From an uncultured bacterium (GTDB lineage: Bacteria; Bacteroidota; Bacteroidia; Bacteroidales; Bacteroidaceae): a stretch of DNA of 64,000 nucleotides. The position numbers and the translations under genes were made by a program. Shown one piece after another: positions 18,652-27,789 of this stretch; positions within the stretch are counted from its first letter, which is position 1; each line of letters starts with the position of its first letter. The stretch is from contig CAJMQU010000018.1 in assembly GCA_905215555.1 (NCBI GenBank), positions 16,548-80,547 of the forward strand. The letters run 5' to 3'. The notes beneath the pieces are model-generated. The model made no database searches. It was not told where the DNA came from and saw nothing but the letters and a program-made list of their open reading frames with translations.

Positions 18652-20079
18652 ATGGATAAATATAGAAAACGCAGCATTGCCAGGCTGTGGATAGTCGGTG
18701 CTGTCCTTATGGCAATCTGCACGACAACAGAAATTTTCGCACAAGACATCACTATGGCGGACAGCCTATCCACCTCAGTAACATCCGTCGAAGAGCAGCT
18801 ATACGTAGAAAAAAACGCTCCTGACACTTTAGGAGAACTGGTAAACGGAATAAACACCATATGGATGCTTCTTGCCGCCATGCTGGTATTCTTCATGCAA
18901 CCGGGCTTCGCACTGGTGGAAGCCGGATTCACCCGGGTGAAGAACACCGCCAACATCTTGATGAAGAACTTTGTGGACTTCATGTTCGGCTCCCTGCTCT
19001 ACTGGTTCATCGGTTTCGGACTGATGTTCGGCGTAGGTAGTTTCGTGGGAATGCCCCACTTTTTCGACCTCTCGTTCTATGACGGAGGCGGACTGCCCAC
19101 AGAAGGTTTCCTGATTTTCCAGACCGTATTCTGCGCCACAGCAGCCACCATCGTATCGGGAGCCATGGCAGAGCGCACCAAGTTCTCCATGTATCTGGTT
19201 TATACCATCTTCATCAGTGTACTGATTTATCCTATATCCGGGCACTGGACCTGGGGCGGCGGATGGCTGATGAACGGTGAAGAAGGATCGTTCATGATGA
19301 ATCTGTTCGGCACTACGTTCCATGATTTCGCGGGGTCTACGGTGGTTCACTCCGTTGGCGGTTGGCTTGCACTGGTAGGTGCGGCTATCCTCGGCCCGCG
19401 TATCGGCAAGTATGGCAAAGACGGCAAGTCCAGAGCCATCCCGGGACACAACCTTACGATGGCAGCTCTCGGCGTATTTATCCTATGGTTCGGCTGGTTC
19501 GGTTTCAATCCCGGTTCACAGTTGGCGGCAGCCTCTACAACCGATCAGGAAGCTATCTCACATGTATTCCTTACCACCAATCTGGCAGCCTGTGCAGGCG
19601 GTTTCTTCGCACTGGCAGTCAGCTGGTTAAAGTTCAGCAAACCGTCCTTGTCACTCACCCTGAACGGCATCCTGGCAGGTTTGGTAGGTATCACAGCAGG
19701 TTGCGATGCGGTTTCTCCGCTGGGGGCAGTCCTTATCGGTTCTATCTGCGGTATCGTAATGATCTTCTCAGTAGAATTCATCGACCAAGCACTTAAAGTT
19801 GACGACCCGGTAGGCGCCTCTTCCGTACACGGTGTCTGCGGTTTCCTCGGAACGATACTCACAGGACTTTTCTCCACCAGCGAAGGTCTCTTCTACGGTG
19901 CAGGCGCAGGCCTCCTGGGTGCACAGATATTCGGTGCCCTCGTGGTAGGTGCATGGGCGGCAGTTATGGGCTTCCTCATCTTCAAAGGACTCGACATCGT
20001 GCACGGTCTCCGCGTTCCGAAACGGGTGGAAGAAGAAGGACTCGATATTTACGAACATGGCGAATCAGCCTACAACTAA
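18652..20079 (+). CDS. amtB: Ammonium transporter
   Basis: An inner-membrane ammonium channel of the Amt/Rh family with 11 predicted spans after a cleavable-looking signal peptide (about residues 1-30, ending IFAQ). The mature start carries an extra 35-40 residue periplasmic segment before the first span. Family motifs are visible: DFAGSTVVHSVGG with the conserved Asp, GPRIGKYGKDGK and FIDQALKVDDPVGASSVHG with the pore histidine. It lies between glnB and the GSIII gene, so uptake, gating and assimilation genes are adjacent. Confidence 0.95.
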   Translation: MDKYRKRSIARLWIVGAVLMAICTTTEIFAQDITMADSLSTSVTSVEEQLYVEKNAPDTLGELVNGINTIWMLLAAMLVFFMQPGFALVEAGFTRVKNTANILMKNFVDFMFGSLLYWFIGFGLMFGVGSFVGMPHFFDLSFYDGGGLPTEGFLIFQTVFCATAATIVSGAMAERTKFSMYLVYTIFISVLIYPISGHWTWGGGWLMNGEEGSFMMNLFGTTFHDFAGSTVVHSVGGWLALVGAAILGPRIGKYGKDGKSRAIPGHNLTMAALGVFILWFGWFGFNPGSQLAAASTTDQEAISHVFLTTNLAACAGGFFALAVSWLKFSKPSLSLTLNGILAGLVGITAGCDAVSPLGAVLIGSICGIVMIFSVEFIDQALKVDDPVGASSVHGVCGFLGTILTGLFSTSEGLFYGAGAGLLGAQIFGALVVGAWAAVMGFLIFKGLDIVHGLRVPKRVEEEGLDIYEHGESAYN

Positions 20080-20142
20080 ACAAGAGTTTTTTTACTCCAA
20101 CAAATATATTTTTATAAACCAACAATTACAACTCAAGGTATT

Positions 20143-22332
20143 ATGTCAAAATTGAGATTCAGAGTAGTTGAAACGGCGTTTAAGAAGAAACCCGTTGCAG
20201 TGGCAGCCCCCGCGGAACGTCCGTCGGAATATTATGCCAAGTATGTATTCAACAAGGAAAAGATGTTCAGGTATCTGCCCAGCAAGGTGTATGCCAAACT
20301 GATTGACGTGATTGACAATGGCGCTCCGCTGGACCGCAGCATCGCTGATGAAGTGGCAGCCGGCATGAAGAAATGGGCACTCGAAATGGGTGTTACTCAC
20401 TACACTCACTGGTTTCATCCGCTCACCGAAGGCACAGCCGAAAAGCATGACGCTTTCATCGAACACGACGGCAAAGGCGGTGTGATGGAAGAATTCACAG
20501 GCAAACTCCTCGTTCAGCAGGAGCCGGACGCATCCAGCTTCCCCAACGGTGGCATCCGCAATACATTCGAAGCACGCGGTTACAGCGCATGGGACCCTTC
20601 CTCTCCGGCTTTCATCGTCGATGACACACTCTGCATCCCGACCATTTTCATTGCATACACCGGCGAGTCACTGGACTACAAGGCACCGTTGCTGAAAGCC
20701 CTGCGTGCCGTAGACAAAGCCGCCGTAGACGTATGCCGCTACTTCAATCCCGAAGTGAAAAAGGTGTTTGCCTACCTGGGCTGGGAACAGGAATACTTCC
20801 TTATTGACGAAGGACTATACGCTGCCCGTCCCGACCTGTTGATGACCGGACGCACGCTCATGGGTCACGACAGTGCCAAGAACCAGCAGCTCGAAGACCA
20901 TTATTTCGGAGCTATCCCCACCCGTGTGGCCGCTTTCATGAAGGAATTGGAGATAGAAGCATTGAAGCTCGGCATTCCCGTCAAGACCCGTCACAACGAG
21001 GTAGCCCCCAACCAGTTTGAGTTGGCTCCCATCTTCGAAGAATGTAATCTGGCGGTAGACCATAACATGCTCATCATGGCATTGATGCGTAAAGTAGCCC
21101 GCAACCACGGTTTCCGCGTATTGCTGCACGAAAAACCTTTCAAGGGCGTCAACGGTAGTGGTAAGCACAACAACTGGTCACTGGGTACTGACACCGGTAT
21201 CGGGCTGATGGGTCCCGGCAAGTTGCCCGAAGAAAACCTGCGCTTCATCACCTTCATTGTGAATACCTTGATGGCTGTCTACAAGCATAACGGACTGCTG
21301 AAGGCCTCCATCTCCAGTGCCACCAACGCACACCGCCTGGGCGCTAACGAAGCACCTCCCGCAATCATCTCCAGTTTCCTCGGCAAGCAATTGTCGCAGG
21401 TATTGGAACATATCGAAGAGAGCACCAAGGACGACCTTGTAAGTCTCAGCGGCAAACAGGGCATGAAGCTGGACATTCCGCAGATTCCCGAATTGCTCAT
21501 CGACAACACCGACCGTAACCGCACCAGTCCGTTCGCCTTCACCGGCAACCGTTTTGAGTTCCGTGCCGTAGGCTCCGAAGCCAACTGTGCCTGTGCCATG
21601 ATAGCCCTGAACGCTGCCGTAGCCGAACAGTTGGTAGAATTCAAAAAAGATGTAGATGCCCTCATCGAAAAGGGTGAACCGAAGATTTCGGCTATCCTCG
21701 AAGTGATCCGCAAATACATCAAGATTTGCAAGCCCATCCACTTCGATGGCAACGGTTACAGTGACGCATGGAAAGCCGAAGCTCAGAAGCGCGGTCTGGA
21801 TTGCGAAACCAGCGTACCTATTATCTTCGACAGCTATCTGAAACCGGAAAGCATCAAAATGTTCGAGGCTACCGGTGTCCTGAACCGGAAAGAGCTGGAA
21901 GCCCGCAACGAGGTGAAATGGGAAACTTACACTAAGAAAATCCAAATTGAGGCCCGTGTATTGGGTGATCTGGCCATGAACCACATCATCCCCGTGGCAA
22001 CACAATATCAGACGGATCTCATCGACAACGTTTACAAGATGAAAGACTTGTTCCCCGGCGATAAAGCAGCAAGACTGTCTGCCAAGAACCTGGAACTCAT
22101 TGAAGAAATTGCCGACCGCACCGCTTTCATCAAGGAGCATGTAGATGCCATGATCGAAGCCCGCAAAGTTGCCAACAAGATTGAGAGCGAACGTGAGAAG
22201 GCCATCGCCTACCACGACACTATCGTACCGGCAATGGAAGAGATCCGTTACCACATCGACAAGCTGGAACTGATTGTTGACAACCAGATGTGGACGTTGC
22301 CCAAATACAGAGAACTCTTGTTCATCAGATAA
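20143..22332 (+). CDS. glnN: Glutamine synthetase type III
   Basis: Makes glutamine from glutamate, ammonia and ATP. At 729 residues it is the large GSIII form found in Bacteroides and cyanobacteria, much longer than GSI (about 470). Recognisable motifs are EARGYSAWDPSSPAFI near residue 143, VKTRHNEVAPNQFELAP near 285, and VNGSGKHNNWSLGTDTG near 337, which supply metal and substrate ligands. The C-terminal third is helical, as expected for the family. It follows amtB by 63 bases and is probably in the same transcription unit. Confidence 0.96.
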   Translation: MSKLRFRVVETAFKKKPVAVAAPAERPSEYYAKYVFNKEKMFRYLPSKVYAKLIDVIDNGAPLDRSIADEVAAGMKKWALEMGVTHYTHWFHPLTEGTAEKHDAFIEHDGKGGVMEEFTGKLLVQQEPDASSFPNGGIRNTFEARGYSAWDPSSPAFIVDDTLCIPTIFIAYTGESLDYKAPLLKALRAVDKAAVDVCRYFNPEVKKVFAYLGWEQEYFLIDEGLYAARPDLLMTGRTLMGHDSAKNQQLEDHYFGAIPTRVAAFMKELEIEALKLGIPVKTRHNEVAPNQFELAPIFEECNLAVDHNMLIMALMRKVARNHGFRVLLHEKPFKGVNGSGKHNNWSLGTDTGIGLMGPGKLPEENLRFITFIVNTLMAVYKHNGLLKASISSATNAHRLGANEAPPAIISSFLGKQLSQVLEHIEESTKDDLVSLSGKQGMKLDIPQIPELLIDNTDRNRTSPFAFTGNRFEFRAVGSEANCACAMIALNAAVAEQLVEFKKDVDALIEKGEPKISAILEVIRKYIKICKPIHFDGNGYSDAWKAEAQKRGLDCETSVPIIFDSYLKPESIKMFEATGVLNRKELEARNEVKWETYTKKIQIEARVLGDLAMNHIIPVATQYQTDLIDNVYKMKDLFPGDKAARLSAKNLELIEEIADRTAFIKEHVDAMIEARKVANKIESEREKAIAYHDTIVPAMEEIRYHIDKLELIVDNQMWTLPKYRELLFIR

Positions 22333-22437
22333 GTTCAAATTTATGATTTTCAGTCAGATGCCACAGACCTATGGCTGATTTACAAATCATAAACCAGAGA
22401 TTATCTATTTCTTTTGTTGGTTGTTTTAAGTTTGCAG

Positions 22438-22475
22438 GGGGAGAGGTGCCGTGAGGCAGTTCTCTCTCTTTTTAT
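22438..22475 (+). terminator. Probable terminator after the GSIII gene
   Basis: The inner stem TGCC/GGCA with loop GTGA is flanked by GAGAG pairing with CTCTC across a small internal bulge, followed by a run of Ts. It sits 110 bases after the stop. Confidence 0.65.
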
Positions 22476-22538
22476 TAGCTCTCCCTTCGAAAAAACGAAA
22501 TTATTCCTTTATTTGTCCCCATGAGTATCACTTTTTAC

Positions 22539-22546
22539 TACCTTTG
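22539..22546 (+). promoter_or_regulatory. Candidate -7 box for the S37-like peptidase
   Basis: TACCTTTG matches TAnnTTTG and lies 38 bases before the start. A TTTG at 22512-22515 is 23 bases upstream, slightly wider than the usual spacing. Confidence 0.55.
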
Positions 22547-22584
22547 CCGAAATTAAAAATCAACTCTAAATTTAAAATCCTATC

Positions 22585-23904
22585 ATGATGAAGAACATAC
22601 ACATTCGCTACGCGACGCTTTTGCTCTTTGTGCTACTGGTAATTCCGGCATCCTTATCCGCACAAACTGCCCTGAGGCAAAAATTAAGTAAGATTTCCGC
22701 CATCAAAGAAGTACGTCCGTTAGAAACCTCTGAATTTGCAGAGAAGTATGTCACCTATTTTACCCAGCCGTTAGATCACCGCCATCCGGATAAAGGCAGT
22801 TTCCGCCAGCGTGTCATAGTCTGCCATGTTGGTTTCGACCGCCCCACAGTCATCGTCACCGAAGGTTATGGCGCCGCCTATGCCCTCCGTCCCCAATATC
22901 GCGAAGAGCTTTCAAAACTTCTCAATGCCAACATGATATTTGTAGAATACCGCTATTTTCTGGAATCCACCCCCGAGCCCAAAGATTGGCAATACCTGAC
23001 AGCCGAAAATTCCGCCGATGACCTGCACGCCGTCACCACCACATTCAAAAACATCTATCCGGGCAAATGGATTGCCACAGGCATCAGCAAGGGCGGACAA
23101 ACCACTCTCCTCTACCGCACCTTTTATCCGGACGATGTAGATATCTCCGTCCCATATGTAGCCCCACTTTGCTATGGGGTAGAAGACGGCCGTCATGAAC
23201 CTTTCCTGCACAACGTATCCACAGCCGAAAACCGTAAGAAAATTGAAGATTTCCAACTGGAAGCATTGAAACGGAAAGCAACCCTACTCCCCCGTTTCGA
23301 GAAATATTGCGCTGAAAAGAAATATTCCTTCAACGCTCCTATCGAAGAAATCTACGATTATTCGGTACTGGAATATTCCTTCGCTTTGTGGCAATGGGGT
23401 ACTCCCATCAGTTCCATTCCCGCCACTACTGCTTCTGATGACGATATCCTCACACATCTGCTTGGCATCAGCGAACCCGGCTATTTCACTCCCAACAGCC
23501 CTAACGCTTCTTTCTTCGTGCAGGCAGCCCGCGAACTGGGTTACTACGGTTATGACATCGAGCCTTTCAAAGAATACCTCTCTATCAAGTCGAGCAAAGG
23601 TTATCTGCACCGCCTGATGCTCCCCAAAGAACTGAAAGATATGGATTTCGACAAAACCCTCAGCAAGAAAATAACAAGGTTCCTAAAGAAAAACGATCCG
23701 AAAATGATTTTCATCTATGGTCAGAACGACCCGTGGACAGCAGCAGGCGTCACCTGGCTGAAAGACAAGAAGAATATTCACGTATTTATCCAGCCGAATG
23801 GAAGCCATCTGGCACGCATCAATACGTTACCCGAAAAGGAAAAGAAAGAGGTGATGGAACTGATAAATGAATGGCTGGAATTTAGCGAAGCAGAGCTTCG
23901 CTAA
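22585..23904 (+). CDS. Secreted S37-family-like tripeptidyl aminopeptidase
   Basis: A serine peptidase of the S37/PS-10 type, which removes tripeptides from the N-terminus of peptides. The signal peptide ends near SLSAQ. The alpha/beta-hydrolase core has the nucleophile Ser168 in GISKGGQT, a candidate acid in IYGQNDPWTAAG and a candidate histidine in QPNGSHLARI. The length of 439 suits the family. It probably acts in the periplasm or at the surface to feed peptide nitrogen. The stop codon lies inside a perfect hairpin and the next gene converges on it. Confidence 0.85.
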   Translation: MMKNIHIRYATLLLFVLLVIPASLSAQTALRQKLSKISAIKEVRPLETSEFAEKYVTYFTQPLDHRHPDKGSFRQRVIVCHVGFDRPTVIVTEGYGAAYALRPQYREELSKLLNANMIFVEYRYFLESTPEPKDWQYLTAENSADDLHAVTTTFKNIYPGKWIATGISKGGQTTLLYRTFYPDDVDISVPYVAPLCYGVEDGRHEPFLHNVSTAENRKKIEDFQLEALKRKATLLPRFEKYCAEKKYSFNAPIEEIYDYSVLEYSFALWQWGTPISSIPATTASDDDILTHLLGISEPGYFTPNSPNASFFVQAARELGYYGYDIEPFKEYLSIKSSKGYLHRLMLPKELKDMDFDKTLSKKITRFLKKNDPKMIFIYGQNDPWTAAGVTWLKDKKNIHVFIQPNGSHLARINTLPEKEKKEVMELINEWLEFSEAELR

Positions 23905-23905
23905 A
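23881..23905. terminator. Perfect 11-bp hairpin spanning the peptidase stop codon
   Basis: TTTAGCGAAGC and GCTTCGCTAAA pair around the loop AGA. The TAA stop of the plus-strand gene is within the right arm, and the minus-strand gene ends four bases further on. No long T-run follows on the plus strand, although TTATCATTTTTC comes shortly after. It could serve both convergent genes. Confidence 0.6.
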
Positions 23906-23908
23906 TTA

Positions 23909-24499
23909 TCATTTTTCTTCCAATATTTCCGCATCCTCAATATTTCCTGCCTCCCTTAAAGAAGCTCCCGGATCAGTCGGCAACTTCGGCCGTTTACGCA
24001 TGAACGTAAACCAGTTCAGCAACTCCGAAACTGCATAGACTATGCTGGTGACACCGATAATAATGAACGCTGTCGAGCGCACTCCTGTCGGATTGAACAA
24101 GGCCACCAGCCCTGCAATCAGAATGAGTACCGGAATGACATAAAATCCTGCACGAACCGGCATCCAACGACGGGCCGCCGACAATGACGCAATCTGCTGC
24201 ACGCCTCCCAGTACCAGGATAAATCCTAATACAAACGTCAGCAAATCAGCAAAGAAACCGGGCATAATCACCAGCCAAAGACCGAACAGCAAGCTGCCGA
24301 TCCCCTCAATAGGCCAACGGCGCCTTTCCTCCGCATTCATGGCAAAATACCCGATAATACTTAAGAGCGACGGTATCAGGAATACGACACCAACCGTTAT
24401 AACCAAATAATCGCCCGCCTCATTGGGAAACATCACCAATATCAGACCGATTACCAGCGCACATATCGTGCGTAAAAATGAGTTACTTATTCCTTTCAT
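23909..24499 (-). CDS. HdeD/DUF308-family membrane protein
   Basis: A 196-residue inner-membrane protein with six predicted hydrophobic spans in three pairs, which fits the DUF308 repeat seen in HdeD-like proteins. Short Gly/Pro turns such as LLFGLWLVIMPGFF and LGFILVLGGVQQ separate them. The cytoplasmic tail is acidic (EDAEILEEK). HdeD is tied to acid stress in E. coli, but that role should not be carried over here. A 35-codon gene lies 66 bases upstream on the same strand. Confidence 0.85.
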   Translation of the reverse strand: MKGISNSFLRTICALVIGLILVMFPNEAGDYLVITVGVVFLIPSLLSIIGYFAMNAEERRRWPIEGIGSLLFGLWLVIMPGFFADLLTFVLGFILVLGGVQQIASLSAARRWMPVRAGFYVIPVLILIAGLVALFNPTGVRSTAFIIIGVTSIVYAVSELLNWFTFMRKRPKLPTDPGASLREAGNIEDAEILEEK

Positions 24500-24564
24500 G
24501 AGCTTATGATTTTTTGCGAAGATACATTTTTATCCGCACAACTCCGCAAGAAAGTCAGGAAAAA

Positions 24565-24672
24565 TCAATTAACGTTCAGCCAAGCATTCATATCTTCGGC
24601 CACCAACAGCCAATAAAGCAACAAGAGAATAGCAATCGATACGCCAATGGCGACTAAATGTTTTCGTTTCAT
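24565..24672 (-). CDS. 35-residue single-span membrane peptide
   Basis: The frame ATG 24672 to TGA 24565 encodes MKRKHLVAIGVSIAILLLLY followed by WLLVAEDMNAWLNVN: a basic start, one hydrophobic span (residues 6-25) and a short polar tail. An AAAGGA purine run lies 8 bases upstream of the ATG, a better ribosome site than most genes here have. It is on the strand of the HdeD-like gene, 66 bases upstream. I do not recognise the family. Confidence 0.5.
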   Translation of the reverse strand: MKRKHLVAIGVSIAILLLLYWLLVAEDMNAWLNVN

Positions 24673-24777
24673 AGTTCATCCTTTCTTTTTTATATGAGTA
24701 ATGGTTGTTTTTTTAATACCTTTATAAAACAAGTTTATAAGAAAATTGTTCTCAGAAAGAAAAAAAGCAAGAAATTC

Positions 24778-24808
24778 TTTGGTATTTAAAACAAAGTGAT
24801 TACATTTG
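24778..24808 (+). promoter_or_regulatory. trp operon promoter
   Basis: TTTG at 24778-24781 and TACATTTG at 24801-24808 are separated by 19 bases, a complete match to the Bacteroides TTTG-N19-TAnnTTTG promoter. The leader peptide starts 23 bases later. Confidence 0.85.
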
Positions 24809-24831
24809 CCCCCAGTTAAAACAAAAAGACA

Positions 24832-24894
24832 ATGAAAACAATGCTCGTAAATACATATTGGTGGTGGCGCCCGTTACAACTCCGACAGTCGTAA
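24832..24894 (+). CDS. trpL: trp leader peptide with three consecutive Trp codons
   Basis: A 20-residue open frame, MKTMLVNTYWWWRPLQLRQS, starts just after the trp promoter and ends 47 bases before an intrinsic terminator. Three tandem TGG codons are very rare by chance and are the signature of a ribosome-stalling attenuator that senses charged tRNA-Trp. CGACAG at 24883-24888, inside the leader frame, could pair with CTGTCG at 24949-24954 and break the terminator. The function is inferred from this layout. Confidence 0.9.
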   Translation: MKTMLVNTYWWWRPLQLRQS

Positions 24895-24941
24895 GGGAGC
24901 AGCGCTCGTATGTATATATGTGAACATAATATAGAATAAGA

Positions 24942-24981
24942 AAGAGCCCTGTCGCAACCTGCGACAGGGCTCTTTTCTTTT
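24942..24981 (+). terminator. trp attenuator terminator
   Basis: A perfect 15-bp stem, AAGAGCCCTGTCGCA with TGCGACAGGGCTCTT, loop ACC, then TTCTTTT. It stands between the leader peptide and trpB, so it must be read through for the operon to be expressed. Confidence 0.95.
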
Positions 24982-24982
24982 G

Positions 24983-24999
24983 GTTGACAAGGAAACAAG
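24983..24999 (+). repeat. Dispersed 17-bp word, first copy
   Basis: GTTGACAAGGAAACAAG occurs here, and again with one change at 29413-29429, where it overlaps the trpD stop. Related purine-rich wording appears in the gltB low-complexity insert. Downstream at about 25053-25062 CCTTGCCAAC could pair with GTTGACAAGG except for one position. Confidence 0.6.
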
Positions 25000-25074
25000 A
25001 TACAAGTTCACCCGTTTTCGCTTCCCCTTGTCACCCCCCCCTTGCCAACTGAAACAAATTAAAAATATAAGATT

Positions 25075-26256
25075 ATGAGTTTTTTAGTAAATCAAGACGG
25101 TTATTACGGAGAGTTCGGCGGAGCATACGTTCCCGAAATACTCCACAAGTGTGTAGAAGAGTTGCAGAACACCTACCTCAACGTGCTGCAAAGTGAGGAC
25201 TTCAAGCAAGAGTTCGACCAGTTGCTGCGTGACTACGTAGGCCGCCCCTCCCCACTCTATTACGCCCGACGCCTCTCCGAGAAGTACGGCTGCAAACTCT
25301 ACCTCAAACGCGAAGACCTGAACCACACAGGCGCCCACAAAATCAACAACACCATCGGCCAGATTCTCCTGGCACGCCGCATGGGCAAACACCGCATCAT
25401 CGCCGAAACCGGTGCCGGCCAACACGGTGTAGCCACTGCCACCGTCTGCGCCCTGATGAATATGGAGTGCATCGTCTACATGGGTAAGACAGACGTCGAA
25501 CGCCAGCACATCAACGTAGAAAAGATGAAAATGCTCGGCGCAACCGTCATCCCCGTCACCTCCGGCAATATGACACTGAAAGATGCTACCAACGAAGCCA
25601 TCCGCGACTGGTGTTGCCATCCCGCTGACACTTACTACATCATAGGTTCCACAGTCGGCCCTCACCCTTACCCCGATATGGTAGCCCGCCTGCAATCCGT
25701 CATCAGCGAAGAGATAAAAAAGCAGCTCATGGAGAAAGAAGGGCGCGACTGTCCCGACTATCTCATCGCCTGTGTAGGCGGTGGAAGTAACGCTGCCGGA
25801 ACCATCTACCACTACATCGACGACTCCCGCGTACAAATCGTCCTTGCCGAAGCCGGAGGAAAAGGAATAGACACCGGAATGACCGCCGCCACCATCGCCC
25901 TCGGCAAAATGGGTATCATCCACGGCGCCCGCACCTACGTCATCCAGAACGAAGACGGCCAGATTGAAGAACCTTATTCCATCTCCGCCGGACTGGACTA
26001 CCCGGGCATCGGCCCCATGCATGCCAACCTCGCCGCACAAAAGCGCGCCATCGTCCTCGCCGTGAATGACGATGAAGCCATCCGTGCCGCCTATGAACTC
26101 ACGAAACTGGAAGGCATCATTCCCGCCCTGGAAAGCGCCCACGCCCTCGGTGCCCTCGGAAAGCTAACCTTCAAACCCGAAGACATCGTTGTCCTGACCG
26201 TTTCCGGACGCGGAGACAAGGATATAGAGACATACCTGGGATTAATTAATAATTAA
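25075..26256 (+). CDS. trpB: Tryptophan synthase beta chain
   Basis: Joins indole and serine to make tryptophan using PLP. The N-terminus DGYYGEFGGAYVPEIL is typical TrpB1. The PLP lysine is Lys89 in HTGAHKINN, GGGSNAAG binds the phosphate, and the EDLNHTGAH and GAGQHGVA motifs are intact. Length 393. As first gene of the operon after the attenuator it is far from trpA, at the other end, although the two products form one complex. Confidence 0.97.
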   Translation: MSFLVNQDGYYGEFGGAYVPEILHKCVEELQNTYLNVLQSEDFKQEFDQLLRDYVGRPSPLYYARRLSEKYGCKLYLKREDLNHTGAHKINNTIGQILLARRMGKHRIIAETGAGQHGVATATVCALMNMECIVYMGKTDVERQHINVEKMKMLGATVIPVTSGNMTLKDATNEAIRDWCCHPADTYYIIGSTVGPHPYPDMVARLQSVISEEIKKQLMEKEGRDCPDYLIACVGGGSNAAGTIYHYIDDSRVQIVLAEAGGKGIDTGMTAATIALGKMGIIHGARTYVIQNEDGQIEEPYSISAGLDYPGIGPMHANLAAQKRAIVLAVNDDEAIRAAYELTKLEGIIPALESAHALGALGKLTFKPEDIVVLTVSGRGDKDIETYLGLINN

Positions 26257-26269
26257 AGATAAAAGCGTT

Positions 26270-27670
26270 ATGAATACATACAACTACCAAACGTATAGCC
26301 GTACCATCCTTGGAGACCTTCACACCCCCGTAAGTACCTATCTTAAAGTCCGTGACGTGTTCCCCCAGAGCGCCCTCATGGAAAGTTCGGACTATCACGG
26401 CAGCGAAAACAACCGTTCCTTCATCGGCCTTTGTCCGCTGGCAAGCGTCAGCATCGACCACGGGACAGCTGTCTTCCGCCTGCCCGACGGCACTCGCGAA
26501 GAACATCCCGTCACACACGAATACCGTGTAGAGAATGCTTTGGAAGATTTCCTCAGCCGCTTCCACGTCGAAGGCGAATACGCCAACTATTGCGGCCTTT
26601 ATGGTTACACCTCTTTCAATGCCGTGCGCTATTTTGAAGACATCCCCGTGAAGGACAGCCGCGAAAGCACCAACGATGCACCGGATATGCTCTACATTCT
26701 CTATCAATACCTTATCGTCTTCAACGATTTCAAGAACGAAATGATGCTTCTTGAAATGCTTGCCCCCGGTGAAGAGAGCGAACTGGACACTGTGCAAAAA
26801 GCCATCCACAACCGCAACTATACCGCCTACGACTTCCGTGCCGTCGGCGAAACCACCTCCCCGCTGACCGACGAACAGCACAAGGCAAATATCCGCCAGG
26901 GCATTTCCCACTGCCTGCGTGGAGACGTTTTCCAGATCGTCCTCTCCCGCCGTTTCGAACAACGCTTCGTAGGCGACGATTTCAAGCTCTACCGTGCCCT
27001 GCGCAGCATCAACCCCTCGCCTTACCTGTTTTACTTTGATTTCGGTGGTTTCCGCATCTTCGGTTCGTCCCCCGAAACCCACTGCCGCATCGAAGGCCGC
27101 CATGCCTACATCGACCCCATCGCCGGTACCACCAAGCGCACCGGAGACCCTGAGCAGGATGCCGGAAATGCCCAATATCTGCACGACGACCCCAAAGAAA
27201 ACGCAGAACACGTCATGCTCGTCGACCTCGCCCGCAACGACCTTTCGCGTAACTGCCACGATGTAAAAGTGGATTTCTACAAAGAGATGCAGTATTACAG
27301 CCACGTCATCCACCTCGTCAGCCGTGTCAGCGGCACCCTGAACGATGATGCCAAACCCATCAGAACTTTTATCGACACCTTCCCGGCCGGCACTCTGAGC
27401 GGCGCGCCCAAGGTTCGTGCCATGCAGCTCATCAGCGAACTGGAACCGCACAACCGTGGCGCCTACGGCGGTTGCATCGGCTTCATCGGCCTGAACGGCT
27501 CGCTGAACCAAGCCATCACCATCCGTACCTTCGTCAGCCGCAACGGAGTGCTTTGGTTCCAGGCAGGCGGCGGTATCGTAGCCCAAAGTAACGAAGAATA
27601 CGAGTTGCAGGAAGTCAACAATAAACTGGGAGCGCTGAAAAAAGCAATTGTAATGGCAGAGAAAATGTGA
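26270..27670 (+). CDS. trpE: Anthranilate synthase component I
   Basis: Converts chorismate to anthranilate with ammonia from TrpG. The chorismate-binding motifs GSSPETH, DPIAGTTKRTG and TLSGAPKVRAM are present, and the length of 466 is typical. The N-terminal third should carry the tryptophan feedback site. An ELMESSDYH-like variant, LMESSDYHG, is visible near residue 38. Follows trpB by 13 bases. Confidence 0.96.
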   Translation: MNTYNYQTYSRTILGDLHTPVSTYLKVRDVFPQSALMESSDYHGSENNRSFIGLCPLASVSIDHGTAVFRLPDGTREEHPVTHEYRVENALEDFLSRFHVEGEYANYCGLYGYTSFNAVRYFEDIPVKDSRESTNDAPDMLYILYQYLIVFNDFKNEMMLLEMLAPGEESELDTVQKAIHNRNYTAYDFRAVGETTSPLTDEQHKANIRQGISHCLRGDVFQIVLSRRFEQRFVGDDFKLYRALRSINPSPYLFYFDFGGFRIFGSSPETHCRIEGRHAYIDPIAGTTKRTGDPEQDAGNAQYLHDDPKENAEHVMLVDLARNDLSRNCHDVKVDFYKEMQYYSHVIHLVSRVSGTLNDDAKPIRTFIDTFPAGTLSGAPKVRAMQLISELEPHNRGAYGGCIGFIGLNGSLNQAITIRTFVSRNGVLWFQAGGGIVAQSNEEYELQEVNNKLGALKKAIVMAEKM

Positions 27671-27789
27671 AATGCTCCACCGAAGACGAACCGGTTTACA
27701 CCGATTTCCACCTTAATTTATCTGCATCATTTCACTGACAATCTGTGTCAACCAGCGTAATCTGTGGTAAGAAAAAAAATAGAAGAACA

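Noticed and set aside
26246..27586. 446-codon minus-strand frame opposite trpE
   Set aside because: Antisense shadow; trpE motifs are clear on the plus strand.
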